Shown here one piece after another: positions 26,019-34,659 of a stretch of DNA of 64,000 bases. The stretch is from positions 124,001-188,000 of the forward strand of contig NZ_MEHT01000007.1 of NCBI RefSeq assembly GCF_001870675.1. The letters run 5' to 3'. This DNA is from Roseinatronobacter thiooxidans (lineage in GTDB: Bacteria; Pseudomonadota; Alphaproteobacteria; Rhodobacterales; Rhodobacteraceae). The first letter of the stretch is position 1, and each line of letters begins with the position of its first letter. The position numbers and the translations under genes were made by a program. The notes under the pieces are model-generated. The model did not search any database and had not been told where the DNA came from. It was given only the letters and a program-made list of their open reading frames with translations.

Positions 26019-27971
26019 ATGCAAGATCACCAGAAAACCCGACTTGTCTGCACCTGCGAAGGAACCATGACGCTGGAGCCTGTGCGGCTTGGCGCACAGG
26101 GCCGCGCCGCCAGCCAGTTGTGCCGCGCCCAGCTTGAGCATTTTCGCACAGCCCTTGGCGAGTTTGCCGATGTAACCGTGGCCTGCACACAAGAAGCGCC
26201 CCTTTTTGCCGAAGTGGCCGAGGATGCGGGCTTTGAGGGCAGCTTGCGTTTCGTCAATATCCGCGAGGCGGCGGGCTGGTCGGAAGATGGCGCGCGTGCC
26301 ACCCCGAAAATGGCCGCGCTGCTGGCCATGGCCGAACTGGATGCCACGCCTTTTGACGTGGTCAGCCTTGAAAGCAATGGTGTCGCGCTGGTTCTAGGGC
26401 GCGATTCTGTGGCGCTGGATGCGGCGCGCGATCTGGCCGACAGCCTTGATATTACAGTGCTGCTGACCCCCGGTGCGGATGTCATGCCTCCGCGCCAGAC
26501 AACATGGCCGGTGCTGCAAGGGCGCATTCGCCGCGCGCAGGGCCATCTGGGCGCGTTCGAGTTGACAGTGGATGATTACGCCGCCCCCGCGCCTTCATCG
26601 CGCGCACGGCTGGAATTTGAAGGCGCGCGCAACGGTGCGGTGTCGCGCTGTGATCTGGTGATCGACCTGACAGGCGGGCAGGCTTTGTTCCATGAAACCC
26701 GCCCCGGCTATTTCCGCGCCGACCCGCGCGATGCGCGCGCTGTGGCTGCGCTGGTCAAACAGGCCGCCGCGATGGTGGGCACGTTCGACAAGCCCAAATA
26801 TATCGATTTCACGCCCAGCCTGTGCGCGCATTCGCGCAACACCCTGACAGGCTGCACCCGCTGTCTGGACCTGTGCCCGACAGGGGCGATCACCTCGGCG
26901 GGCGATACAGTGGCGATTGACCCCAATATCTGCGCGGGATGCGGGCAATGTGCCGCCGCCTGCCCCACCGGCGCTGCCGCCTATGCGCTGCCGGTAGTGG
27001 ACAATATCGCCGCCCGCCTGCGTGTGGGGCTGGCCGCGTATTTTGACGCGGGCGCGAAAGATGCGCCCATTGTCCTGTTCCTCGACGAGGGGCATGGCGC
27101 GCCGCTGGTGGATGCCAGCGCGCGCTTCGGGCGCGGCCTGCCTGCGCATGTGATCCCGGTGCAGGTGAATGAACCCAGCCAGATCGGGCCGGAACTGATG
27201 GCGGCCGCGCTGGCATATGGCGCGTCCGGCGTGCATGTGCTGGCCAAGGAACGCCCCGCCCACCCGCTGGACGGGCTGGCAGACAGCCTTGCCCTGATGG
27301 AGGTGATCTGCGCGGAAACTGGCCATGGCACAAACCTGTGCACCCTGATCCAGACCGATGACCCCGATGCGCTGGAGGCCGCCTTGTGGCACCCGGCCGC
27401 GCCCGCCCGCGCCAAACGCTCGCGGTTTTTGCCCCCCCATGACAAGCGCGGCTTGCTGGTGCTGGCGATGGAGGAGTTGAACCAGACCGCCCCAACCCCT
27501 GCCGAAGTGATCGCGCTGCCGCAGGGCGCGCCCTTTGGCAGGGTTGATCTGGACCTTGACGCCTGCACCCTGTGTCTGGCCTGTGTGGGGGCCTGCCCCG
27601 CAGGCGCGCTGTCGGACAACCCCGATATGCCCATGCTGCGCTTTACCGAAAGTGCCTGTGTGCAATGTGGCATCTGTGCGGCAACCTGCCCCGAGCAGGC
27701 CATCACACTGGCCCCGCAGATGGATTTCACCGCATGGGCCGCGCCCAAGCGCATCCTGAAAGAAGAAGAACCCTTCGCCTGCACATGCTGCGGCAAGCCC
27801 TTCGGCACCCGCGCCAGCATTGACCGCGTGTTGCAAAAGCTTGACGGGCACTGGATGTTCTCGGGCGACGCAGGCGAAGACCGCAAGCGCTTGTTGACCA
27901 TGTGCGATGATTGCCGCACCCGCGAAGTGGTGATCGCAGGCTTTGACCCGCATGAGAAGGCGGACAGCTGA
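26019..27971 (+). CDS. Large multi-[4Fe-4S] ferredoxin-type protein of the FDH locus
   Basis: This 650-residue cytoplasmic protein has an N-terminal CTCEGT motif. A ferredoxin-like pair (CTRCLDLCPTGAI and CAGCGQCAAACPTGA) lies around residues 285-325. A central domain with Rossmann-like strands follows. A second pair (CTLCLACVGACPAGAL and CVQCGICAATCPEQAI) lies near 515-560. The C-terminus has CTCC and a CDDC zinc- or cluster-binding pair. It is divergent from the accessory genes and probably shares their control region. It could supply low-potential electrons for cofactor insertion or act as an electron acceptor; the family is only known by association with FDH. Confidence 0.82.
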   Translation: MQDHQKTRLVCTCEGTMTLEPVRLGAQGRAASQLCRAQLEHFRTALGEFADVTVACTQEAPLFAEVAEDAGFEGSLRFVNIREAAGWSEDGARATPKMAALLAMAELDATPFDVVSLESNGVALVLGRDSVALDAARDLADSLDITVLLTPGADVMPPRQTTWPVLQGRIRRAQGHLGAFELTVDDYAAPAPSSRARLEFEGARNGAVSRCDLVIDLTGGQALFHETRPGYFRADPRDARAVAALVKQAAAMVGTFDKPKYIDFTPSLCAHSRNTLTGCTRCLDLCPTGAITSAGDTVAIDPNICAGCGQCAAACPTGAAAYALPVVDNIAARLRVGLAAYFDAGAKDAPIVLFLDEGHGAPLVDASARFGRGLPAHVIPVQVNEPSQIGPELMAAALAYGASGVHVLAKERPAHPLDGLADSLALMEVICAETGHGTNLCTLIQTDDPDALEAALWHPAAPARAKRSRFLPPHDKRGLLVLAMEELNQTAPTPAEVIALPQGAPFGRVDLDLDACTLCLACVGACPAGALSDNPDMPMLRFTESACVQCGICAATCPEQAITLAPQMDFTAWAAPKRILKEEEPFACTCCGKPFGTRASIDRVLQKLDGHWMFSGDAGEDRKRLLTMCDDCRTREVVIAGFDPHEKADS

Positions 27972-27979
27972 CGCGCGGC

Positions 27980-28783
27980 CTAGTCACCAGTTGCGTTGAA
28001 GGTGAAAAGCTGTGTGCCTGCAATGGTGAAGCCGTCAATCAGATCGCGCGCGCGATCCGAGGTCAACCACCCCTCTAGCCGGTGGGCGGCGGCGGCATTC
28101 ACATGCGGGTGGCGGTCGGGGTTGACAGGCAGATAGGCGTATTGGTTGAACAAGGCCGCGTCCCCCGAAAACAGGATCGCCAGATCGCCTTTGTTGCCGA
28201 AACTCAGCCATGTGGCGCGGTCTGACAGAATATAGCCCCCAGTGGCGACCGCGAAATTCAGCGCAGCCCCCATGCCAGACCCTGTGGCGCGGTACCACCG
28301 CCCCTGCGGCTCTATGCCTGCGGCCTGCCACAGGGCCAGTTCCTGCACATGCGTGCCGCTATTGTCGCCCCTGCTGACAAATGGCTGCGCCGCGCCTGCG
28401 ATGCGCGCCAATGCGCCAGCGGCCGTGTCGGCCTGCGCAATTTCTGCCGGATCATCGGCGGGGCCGATCAGGACGAAATCATTATACATGATCTCGCGCC
28501 GGTGGGTGGCATGCCCGTCGGCCACAAGCTGGTCTTCTGCTGCGCGGGCATGGGCCAGCACGGCATCGACATCGCCCGCAGCCGCCAGCCGCAGCGCCTG
28601 CCCTGTGCCAACGACCAGCAATTGCACCTCTAGCCCTGTATCCGCACGGATCGCGGGCAACAGAATGTCTGACAGGCCGGAATTGGCAAAAGAGGTGGTG
28701 ACGGCCATGCGCAAAGTCTCGGCCTGAACAGACGGGGCGGCCCATGCCATCAGCAGGGCGCAAATTCCAATTACACGTATCAT
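27980..28783 (-). CDS. tupA: Tungstate ABC transporter substrate-binding protein TupA
   Basis: This 267-residue periplasmic protein begins with a Sec signal (MIRVIGICALLMAWAAPSVQA). The TupA oxyanion signature, usually TTTS, appears as VTTSFANSGL just after the mature N-terminus. VGTGQALRLAAAGDVDAVLAHA and YNDFVLIGP follow, as in TupA. Its ATG overlaps the stop of tupC as ATGA. The operon order is permease, ATPase, binding protein. Molybdate or sulfate binding cannot be excluded, but the family pattern favours tungstate. Confidence 0.87.
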   Translation of the reverse strand: MIRVIGICALLMAWAAPSVQAETLRMAVTTSFANSGLSDILLPAIRADTGLEVQLLVVGTGQALRLAAAGDVDAVLAHARAAEDQLVADGHATHRREIMYNDFVLIGPADDPAEIAQADTAAGALARIAGAAQPFVSRGDNSGTHVQELALWQAAGIEPQGRWYRATGSGMGAALNFAVATGGYILSDRATWLSFGNKGDLAILFSGDAALFNQYAYLPVNPDRHPHVNAAAAHRLEGWLTSDRARDLIDGFTIAGTQLFTFNATGD

Positions 28784-29493
28784 AGCAGCAAATCCCCCTT
28801 CAGAAACGCCGCCCCCTCTGGCGTGGCGGGGCGGGTGAAGAACTGGTCTTTTGGGGCCGTCTCCAGCAGGCGGCCATCATGCAAGAACAGCACATCATCG
28901 GCCAGCCGGCGGGCCTGCCCGATATCATGCGTGGACATCACAACCCGCGTGCCCGCCTTGCAGGCATCTTGCAGGATGTGTTCGATATCATGCGTCGCGC
29001 GGCCATCAAGATTGGCGCAAGGTTCATCCAGAAACAACAGTTGTGGTGCTGTGACAAGGGCGCGGGCCAGCGCGAGTTTCTGCTTCTCGCCGCCCGAAAG
29101 CACCATGGCCGGACGGGCCAGCGCCGCACCAAGGCCAACGCGCGCGGCCCATTCCTCGGCGGCGCTGCGCGCCTGCGCACGGCTGACGCCGCGCAGGCGC
29201 AGCGGATAGGCGATGGAATCGCGCACTGTGCGGCGCATCATGATCGGGGCCTGAAAGACGAAGGCTTGCGCCTGCTGCACCTCTGGTGCCTGCGCCGCCC
29301 AGCGGATACGCCCGCCAGAGATGCGTTCGATCCCGTGCATGGCGCGCAGGAATGTTGTTTTGCCGCTGCCATTCGGCCCCATCAGAATGCTGATCCCCGC
29401 CCCATCCAACACCCATGACACCGGCCCCAACAGGCGCTTGCCGTTGCGCCGGATCTCGATATCTTCAAGGGTCAAGGGCAGGATGGACTGCAT
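28780..29493 (-). CDS. tupC: Tungstate ABC transporter ATPase TupC
   Basis: This 237-residue ATPase has Walker A MGPNGSGKTT near residue 36, a Q-loop in FQAPIMM, the signature LSGGEKQKLALARAL and Walker B LLFLDEPCANLD. The start MQSILPLTLED at 29493 places the P-loop at the usual distance. A GTG two codons upstream (29499), overlapping the tupB stop as GTGA and better spaced from AGGGA, is an alternative. A longer open reading through tupB is in a different frame and not real. Confidence 0.88.
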   Translation of the reverse strand: MQSILPLTLEDIEIRRNGKRLLGPVSWVLDGAGISILMGPNGSGKTTFLRAMHGIERISGGRIRWAAQAPEVQQAQAFVFQAPIMMRRTVRDSIAYPLRLRGVSRAQARSAAEEWAARVGLGAALARPAMVLSGGEKQKLALARALVTAPQLLFLDEPCANLDGRATHDIEHILQDACKAGTRVVMSTHDIGQARRLADDVLFLHDGRLLETAPKDQFFTRPATPEGAAFLKGDLLL

Positions 29494-29495
29494 GC

Positions 29496-30215
29496 TCACC
29501 ACAAGCTTCCCTGTTCTGTGCGTGAAAGCATGTGAATGCCCAGATTGACCGCAACCGCCAAGCCAATCAGGATAAAGCCCAAGGCCAGCGCCAATGCGAA
29601 ATCGCCCTTGCCGGTTTCCAGCGCAATGGCCGTGGTCAGAACGCGGGTGGCATTGTCGATATTGCCCCCGACGATCATGATCGCGCCCACCTCGCCAATG
29701 CCGCGCCCGAAGCCTGCCAGCTTGGCCGTCAGCAAGGTGCGCCGCCCGTCCCAGACCAATGTGGCAATGCGCTGCATGCGTGTCGCGTTCAACGAGATCA
29801 GAAGATCGCGGTAATCGGCCCAAAGTTCGCGCATCGCCTGATGCGCGATAGACGCAATCAGCGGCGTGATGATGATGACCTGCGCAATGACCATCGCAGT
29901 TGGCGTGAACAACAGCCCCAGCACCCCGAACGGCCCCGCCCGCGACAGCAGGATATAGACAATCAGCCCAACCACCACAGGCGGCAGGCCCATCAGCGCG
30001 TTCAGAAGTGCGATGATATAGCGCCGTGCCGGAAAGCGGCTGACCGCCAGCCACGCCCCCAGCGGCAGGCCGATCAGCGCCGCAATCAGGGTGGCGGTTA
30101 TCGTCACCTGCAATGACCGGATGGTGATTTCCACCAATTCGCCATCCAGTGACACGGCCAGCTTTGCGGCCATCACAAGGCCTTGCCAGATATCATCCAT
30201 TGCGGGGGGCACCAT
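29496..30215 (-). CDS. tupB: Tungstate ABC transporter permease TupB
   Basis: This is a 239-residue inner-membrane permease with five to six helices. It carries the conserved cytoplasmic loop GFGRGIGEVGAIMIVGGNID typical of TupB/WtpB-type permeases. It is the first gene of tupBCA. The 89 bases upstream, shared with the end of the DNA ligase gene, would hold the promoter; no W/Mo riboswitch or ModE box is recognisable there. A start five codons later (30200) is possible. Confidence 0.88.
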   Translation of the reverse strand: MVPPAMDDIWQGLVMAAKLAVSLDGELVEITIRSLQVTITATLIAALIGLPLGAWLAVSRFPARRYIIALLNALMGLPPVVVGLIVYILLSRAGPFGVLGLLFTPTAMVIAQVIIITPLIASIAHQAMRELWADYRDLLISLNATRMQRIATLVWDGRRTLLTAKLAGFGRGIGEVGAIMIVGGNIDNATRVLTTAIALETGKGDFALALALGFILIGLAVAVNLGIHMLSRTEQGSLW

Positions 30216-30304
30216 TCCAGCTAGGTTCGGGGCACAAGCCCGAGATTGCGAGCAAACTAATCGCAGTTCGCAGCAGGATCAACGCCCCAAAAGACTGTGT
30301 CCCC

Positions 30305-31879
30305 TTAGCGCGCAGTGTCGGGCAGCAGGCGCATCAGCGCATCCAGCGTGTCGGCCTCGGATGCGGGTTTGTCATCGCGGATGCGCGCAATGCGCGGAAA
30401 GCGCATGGCCACGCCGGATTTGTGGCGGGGCGAGCGGTTCAGCCCTTCAAACGCCACTTCAACCACCTTTTCCGGCTTCACCGCGCGCACAGGGCCGAAG
30501 CGGTCCACCGTGTTGTCGCGCACAAAGCGGTCCAGCGCCTTCAACTCTGCATCTGTAAAGCCGAAATAGGCCTTGCCCACGGGCACCAGCGTGGGACCAT
30601 CCCACACCCCGAAGGTGAAATCCGAATAATAGCCCGAGCGTTTGCCATGCCCGCGCTGCGCATACAGAAGCACTGCATCGACCAGCATGGGGTCGCGTTT
30701 CCATTTGAACCAATGCCCCTTGATGCGTCCTGCCAGATAGGGGCTGTCGCGGTGCTTGATCATCACCCCCTCGATCACCGGCTCTGGCGGGGCGGCGCGC
30801 AGGGTGGCAAGGGCGTGCCAATCGTCAAAGGGCAACAGCGCGGACAGGTCTATACGCGCGGGGTCAAGGGTTTGCACCGCCGCTTCCAGCGCGGCGCGGC
30901 GCGCGCTGAATGGCAGGGCGCGCAGATCGCGGCCCTGCCAGAGCATCACATCATAGACCCGCAGCGCCGCCGGATGCGAGGCCAGCATGCGGCCACTGAC
31001 CTGCTTGCGCCCCAGACGGGTTTGCAAATCGTTAAAAGGCGCGACCTGATCGCCACGCCGGACCAGCAATTCACCATCCAAAGCGCCCTCAAAATCCATC
31101 GCGGCAATCACATCGGGGAAGGCGGCCGAAATGTCGTCGCCCGTGCGCGAATAGAGCCGCTTTGTGCCCCCTTCGGACACGGCCTGCACGCGGATGCCGT
31201 CCCATTTCCATTCTGCGACGTATTCGGCAGTGTCCAGCATGGCCAAGGCTTCGGCGTCTGTGGCGGTGGATAGCATGACGGGCCGGAACGGCGCAAATGC
31301 GGCGCTGACGGGTTTGGGGCCATTCTCTGCCCAGTGGAAAAGGCTTTCATAGGGCGGTGACAGGCCATGCCAGACCTCTTCCACCTCGGCCAGATCAAGG
31401 CCGCCGTAATCGGCCACCGCCTGCCGCGCAAGCCGCGCCGAGACGCCCACGCGCAAGCCCCCTGTCGCAAGTTTCAGGTACGCATAGCGGCGCGAGGGGG
31501 TCAGCGCATCCAGCCGTGCGGCGATGACCTGCGCCAGCTGCGCCTTTGGCGTGCGCTGCAATTCCTCTACCACCTTATGCAAGGGAATATCCTTCCCCTC
31601 TGCCCCGTCCGGCCAGATCAGCGCGATGGTTTCGGCCAGATCGCCCACGAAGTCATAAGACAGCGCGAATAAGTCCGCATCCACCCGCTCTGCCACCAGC
31701 GCCCGCAACAGCGACGGCGTGACCGCGCGCAGGTCCAGCCCCCCCGTCAGGGCGGCCAGCGCCAACCCGCGATCGGGGTCAGGGGTGGCGGCGAAATAGG
31801 CCTCAAGATGCGCCAGTTTCAGCGTGCGGCGGGGGGTGAAGGCCAACCGCTCCAACAACTCTGCGAAACCACCGATCAT
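30305..31879 (-). CDS. ATP-dependent DNA ligase
   Basis: This 524-residue ligase joins DNA nicks using ATP. An N-terminal helical DNA-binding domain (1-200) precedes the nucleotidyltransferase motif I with Lys225 in EWKWDGIR, DGELLV, and motif V with VMIKHRDSPY and KGHWFKWKR. The C-terminal OB fold includes motif VI-like RFPRIARIR. Its ATG overlaps the stop of the exonuclease gene (ATGA). Such ligases are accessory to the NAD-dependent replicative ligase and are encoded with an exonuclease, a helicase and a phosphoesterase; only the exonuclease is found here. Confidence 0.92.
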   Translation of the reverse strand: MIGGFAELLERLAFTPRRTLKLAHLEAYFAATPDPDRGLALAALTGGLDLRAVTPSLLRALVAERVDADLFALSYDFVGDLAETIALIWPDGAEGKDIPLHKVVEELQRTPKAQLAQVIAARLDALTPSRRYAYLKLATGGLRVGVSARLARQAVADYGGLDLAEVEEVWHGLSPPYESLFHWAENGPKPVSAAFAPFRPVMLSTATDAEALAMLDTAEYVAEWKWDGIRVQAVSEGGTKRLYSRTGDDISAAFPDVIAAMDFEGALDGELLVRRGDQVAPFNDLQTRLGRKQVSGRMLASHPAALRVYDVMLWQGRDLRALPFSARRAALEAAVQTLDPARIDLSALLPFDDWHALATLRAAPPEPVIEGVMIKHRDSPYLAGRIKGHWFKWKRDPMLVDAVLLYAQRGHGKRSGYYSDFTFGVWDGPTLVPVGKAYFGFTDAELKALDRFVRDNTVDRFGPVRAVKPEKVVEVAFEGLNRSPRHKSGVAMRFPRIARIRDDKPASEADTLDALMRLLPDTAR

Positions 31880-32883
31880 TCCGGTTCATCCTCATAGCCC
31901 ACCAGCCGCAAGGGGCGTGCCTTGCGCTGGTGCATCTCGCACCAGCGCAGGATTGCATCCTCGCGCCCATGGGTGACCCATGTTTCTGCCGGATCAAGCT
32001 CGGCTATGGTTTGGGTCAGTTGCGGCCAGTCCACATGGTCGGAAATCACCAGCGGCAATTCAACCCCGCGCTGGCGGGCGCGGGCGCGGACCATCATCCA
32101 GCCAGAGGCGAAACAGATCACAGGGTCGGGAAACCGCTGTGCCCATGTTGCGGCAAAGGCCGAAGGCGGGGCCAGAATAATCGCGCCTGCAAAATCGCCC
32201 TTCTTGCCCCGCGCCACTGTCGCGGGCCGCAATTCGCCCAGCGGGATGCCTTGGGCGATGTGATAGTCACACAGCTTTTGCAGCGCGCCGTGAATATAGA
32301 TGGGCGCATCATATCCCGCCTGCCGCAACAGCATGATAACGCGTTGCGCTTTGCCCAAAGCATAGGCCCCCACCAGATGCGCGCGATCCGGAAAAGCCGC
32401 GACCGAGGCGAGAAGTTTGGCAATCTCATCGCGCGGGTCGGGGTGGCGGAAAACAGGCAAGGCAAAGGTGGCCTCGGTCACCAGAATGTCGCAAGGCACC
32501 GGCTCCCACGGGGCGCAGGCGGCGTTGGGGGTGCGGGTGTAATCGCCCGTGACCACCACTGTGCCCCCTGCCCCCGCAATGCGAATCTGGGCCGAGCCAA
32601 GCACATGGCCCGCAGGGTGAAAGCTGACCTGAACACCGCCGATCTGGCTAATGCCTTCGGCCACCTGCCGCGACTGCGTGAAATCCGCGCCATAGCGCAG
32701 CGCCATAATGTCGAGGGTCTGGCGCGTGGCCATCACTGCGCCATGGCCCGCGCGTGCGTGGTCTGCATGGCCATGCGTGATCAGCGCGCGGGCCACAGGG
32801 CGGACAGGGTCCACGAAAAACCCGCCTTCGGGGCAATACAACCCCTCCGGGCAGGGGATCAGCGGGGGCGGCGTGGCGGGCAT
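31876..32883 (-). CDS. Ligase-associated DNA exonuclease (MBL fold)
   Basis: This 335-residue metallo-beta-lactamase/beta-CASP-like nuclease is predicted to trim DNA ends for its partner ligase. The metal site THGHADHARAGH is seen near residue 35, with further ligands in HPAGHVLGSAQI and VTGDYTRTPN, and SDHVDWPQL and VTHGRED near the C-terminus. It is upstream of and overlaps the ligase gene. About 220 bases with no evident gene separate it from cobC. Confidence 0.9.
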   Translation of the reverse strand: MPATPPPLIPCPEGLYCPEGGFFVDPVRPVARALITHGHADHARAGHGAVMATRQTLDIMALRYGADFTQSRQVAEGISQIGGVQVSFHPAGHVLGSAQIRIAGAGGTVVVTGDYTRTPNAACAPWEPVPCDILVTEATFALPVFRHPDPRDEIAKLLASVAAFPDRAHLVGAYALGKAQRVIMLLRQAGYDAPIYIHGALQKLCDYHIAQGIPLGELRPATVARGKKGDFAGAIILAPPSAFAATWAQRFPDPVICFASGWMMVRARARQRGVELPLVISDHVDWPQLTQTIAELDPAETWVTHGREDAILRWCEMHQRKARPLRLVGYEDEPE

Positions 32884-33105
32884 GGCGGGGGCTATTGCGT
32901 TTGGGGGGTCTGGTGGCAGAGCATAGCACGCAGCCGTATCAGGCCAAGCGCGCAGGCGAAAAAGGAATGGCGGTCAGGTGCCTGCCGGTTGTCTTGAATT
33001 GGGCGCTGCGTGTCCTGCCATGCGCTTGCGTGAAGGGTCGGGTTACGGGAATGGGGCGCGCAAACCTGCTCAGGTACTCCCCGAAAAGGCGCAAGACACA
33101 GCCCT

Positions 33106-34068
33106 TCAGGGCTTGCCGTTAAAGGCGCTTTCCAGCCGCGCCCATTCCGCCGGGTTTCCCGGCAGGCCAAGGCGCAGCCAATGCGCGGAATAGGGGAAAA
33201 TGCGGCTCCAGATATGGGCGCGGGCCAGTGCCGATTGCGCGCCCACCGCATCTGGCGTGGCATAGGTGCGAAACAGTGCGGTGCCGCCCACAAGCGCCCA
33301 TCCGGCGCGCAGCGCCATGTCATCCAGCCGCGCGCCCTCTTGCGCCAGCCGCGCGCAGGTCTGGTCGTGCCAGCCGCGATCGGCCAGCGCGATGCGCCCC
33401 AGCTCCAGCGCGGCCCCGCTGACAGGCCAGGGGCCTGCCATTTCAGACAATTGCGCCACGCGCTCTGGCCCTGCAAAGGCGAACCCCAGACGCACCCCTG
33501 CCAGCCCCCAGAATTTGCCAAAGGACCGCAGCACGATCAGCCGATCACAGGCATGGGCGGCCAGTGACAGGTCTGGCACAGGGTCGGCGAAGCTTTCATC
33601 AACCACAAGGCAGCCCACCTGCTGCGACAGGGCGCGCAACAGTTTGGGGTCATGGTGCCGCCCGTCGGGGTTGTTGGGGTTCACGACGATGGCCAGATCG
33701 GCCCCTGCCAAGGCGCTGATCTCCTCCAGCTCGGCCACATGCCAGCCTGCGGCGCGCAGGCAGGCGGCGTGTTCGTTATATGTGGGGGCAAGAACCTTGG
33801 CCCGCCCGGCAGGAAACAGGCGCGGAATCATCTGGATGGCCGCTTGTGCGCCTGCAAGCGCAACGCCCAGCGCATTGGTGCCAAAGGCGTGCCGCGCGGC
33901 CTGCATCAGGGCATTTTGTGCCGCGCGGGTGGGCAGATCGGTCCAGACATGGGCAGGCATATCGGGCACAGGATAGGGCTGGCGGTTGATGCCTGTGGAC
34001 AGGTCAATCCAGTCCTGCCCGCCAAAGCGGGCCTGTGCCTGATCTATATTTCCGCCGTGATCGCGCAT
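33106..34068 (-). CDS. cobC: Threonine-phosphate decarboxylase / CobC aminotransferase-fold enzyme
   Basis: This 320-residue PLP enzyme of the CobC/CobD group would make the aminopropanol-phosphate arm of cobalamin. It starts MRDHGGNIDQAQARFGGQDW; DLSTGINRQPYP is typical. PLP contacts appear in NPNNPDGR and VVDESFADP, and the lysine in LRSFGKFWGLAGVRLGF. A longer reading of 19 residues lacks family resemblance and is rejected. Its usual partner cobD (cbiB) is not beside it here, and no cobalamin riboswitch is seen upstream. Confidence 0.88.
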   Translation of the reverse strand: MRDHGGNIDQAQARFGGQDWIDLSTGINRQPYPVPDMPAHVWTDLPTRAAQNALMQAARHAFGTNALGVALAGAQAAIQMIPRLFPAGRAKVLAPTYNEHAACLRAAGWHVAELEEISALAGADLAIVVNPNNPDGRHHDPKLLRALSQQVGCLVVDESFADPVPDLSLAAHACDRLIVLRSFGKFWGLAGVRLGFAFAGPERVAQLSEMAGPWPVSGAALELGRIALADRGWHDQTCARLAQEGARLDDMALRAGWALVGGTALFRTYATPDAVGAQSALARAHIWSRIFPYSAHWLRLGLPGNPAEWARLESAFNGKP

Positions 34069-34141
34069 GCATGGCTCTGTCTGGCTGCTCGGTCCTGCTG
34101 TGCCTTTAGCAGAAGACCAGCGCAAGAGGGAACCGGATGAT

Positions 34142-34164
34142 CTGACACAGGCCGCCTGTGTCAG
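34142..34164. other. Perfect 10-bp inverted repeat at the end of the YidB-like gene
   Basis: CTGACACAGG and CCTGTGTCAG are separated by three bases, and the repeat includes the stop codon of the YidB-like gene. There is no U tract in either direction. It may act as a transcript-end stem or a weak terminator before cobC. Confidence 0.55.
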
Positions 34165-34598
34165 AGGCGCCCTTTCAAAAAGCCCCCCAGCATGGATTGG
34201 ACCTGCCCCATATCCAGCGCGCCTGCGGCACCTTTTGGCGTCAGTTTGTCGATCATTGCGGGCAGGGCTTTTGAGAGCGCGGCAGAAGCCTCGGCCGGGG
34301 TCATCCGCGCCTGTGCGGCCAATTGGTCGATCACGCTGGCCCCAAGTGCGGTCTGCACCTCCTCGCCTGAAACCGGCTGGTTCGGCCCTGCCCCCAGCCA
34401 GCTGGCCACTGCCTCGCCCAGACCTGCGCTTTGGAAATTGGAGACGAGTCCGGGCAGGCCACCAATCGGGCTGTCCTTGGACAACAGGCCCATTGTGGCC
34501 TGCATCAGTTTCGGGTTCTGCATGACAATCGCGGCAAGACCCGCCTGCCCACCGGCCCCCGACAGAACAGCACCCGCAAGTGTTTTCAACAAACTCAT
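34161..34598 (-). CDS. YidB-like DUF937 protein
   Basis: This 145-residue small soluble protein is glycine/alanine-rich in its first half (LLKTLAGAVLSGAGGQAG). The second half carries the family pattern GLGEAVASWLGAGPNQPVSG, then VIDQLAAQARMTPAEASAAL and a C-terminal LPAMIDKLTP. Function is unknown. The start at 34598 has AGGAACG upstream. It follows soeC on the same strand at 61 bases and could be co-transcribed. Confidence 0.82.
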   Translation of the reverse strand: MSLLKTLAGAVLSGAGGQAGLAAIVMQNPKLMQATMGLLSKDSPIGGLPGLVSNFQSAGLGEAVASWLGAGPNQPVSGEEVQTALGASVIDQLAAQARMTPAEASAALSKALPAMIDKLTPKGAAGALDMGQVQSMLGGFLKGRL

Positions 34599-34659
34599 GT
34601 TAATCGTTCCTGAAATAGTTACCTGAATGACAGCCCCATACCATTGGTCAGGCCATCTG

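Noticed and set aside
28780-30054. A 424-codon version of the tungstate ATPase
   Set aside because: The first 187 codons run through tupB in the wrong frame. The ATPase domain has the normal size when started at 29493 or 29499.
32884-33105. A 75-codon plus-strand frame between the exonuclease and cobC
   Set aside because: No ribosome site, no family resemblance and arginine-rich composition typical of spurious GC-rich frames.
34069-34160. Cobalamin riboswitch upstream of cobC
   Set aside because: The interval is too short and shows no B12-box-like sequence; only a simple inverted repeat is present.
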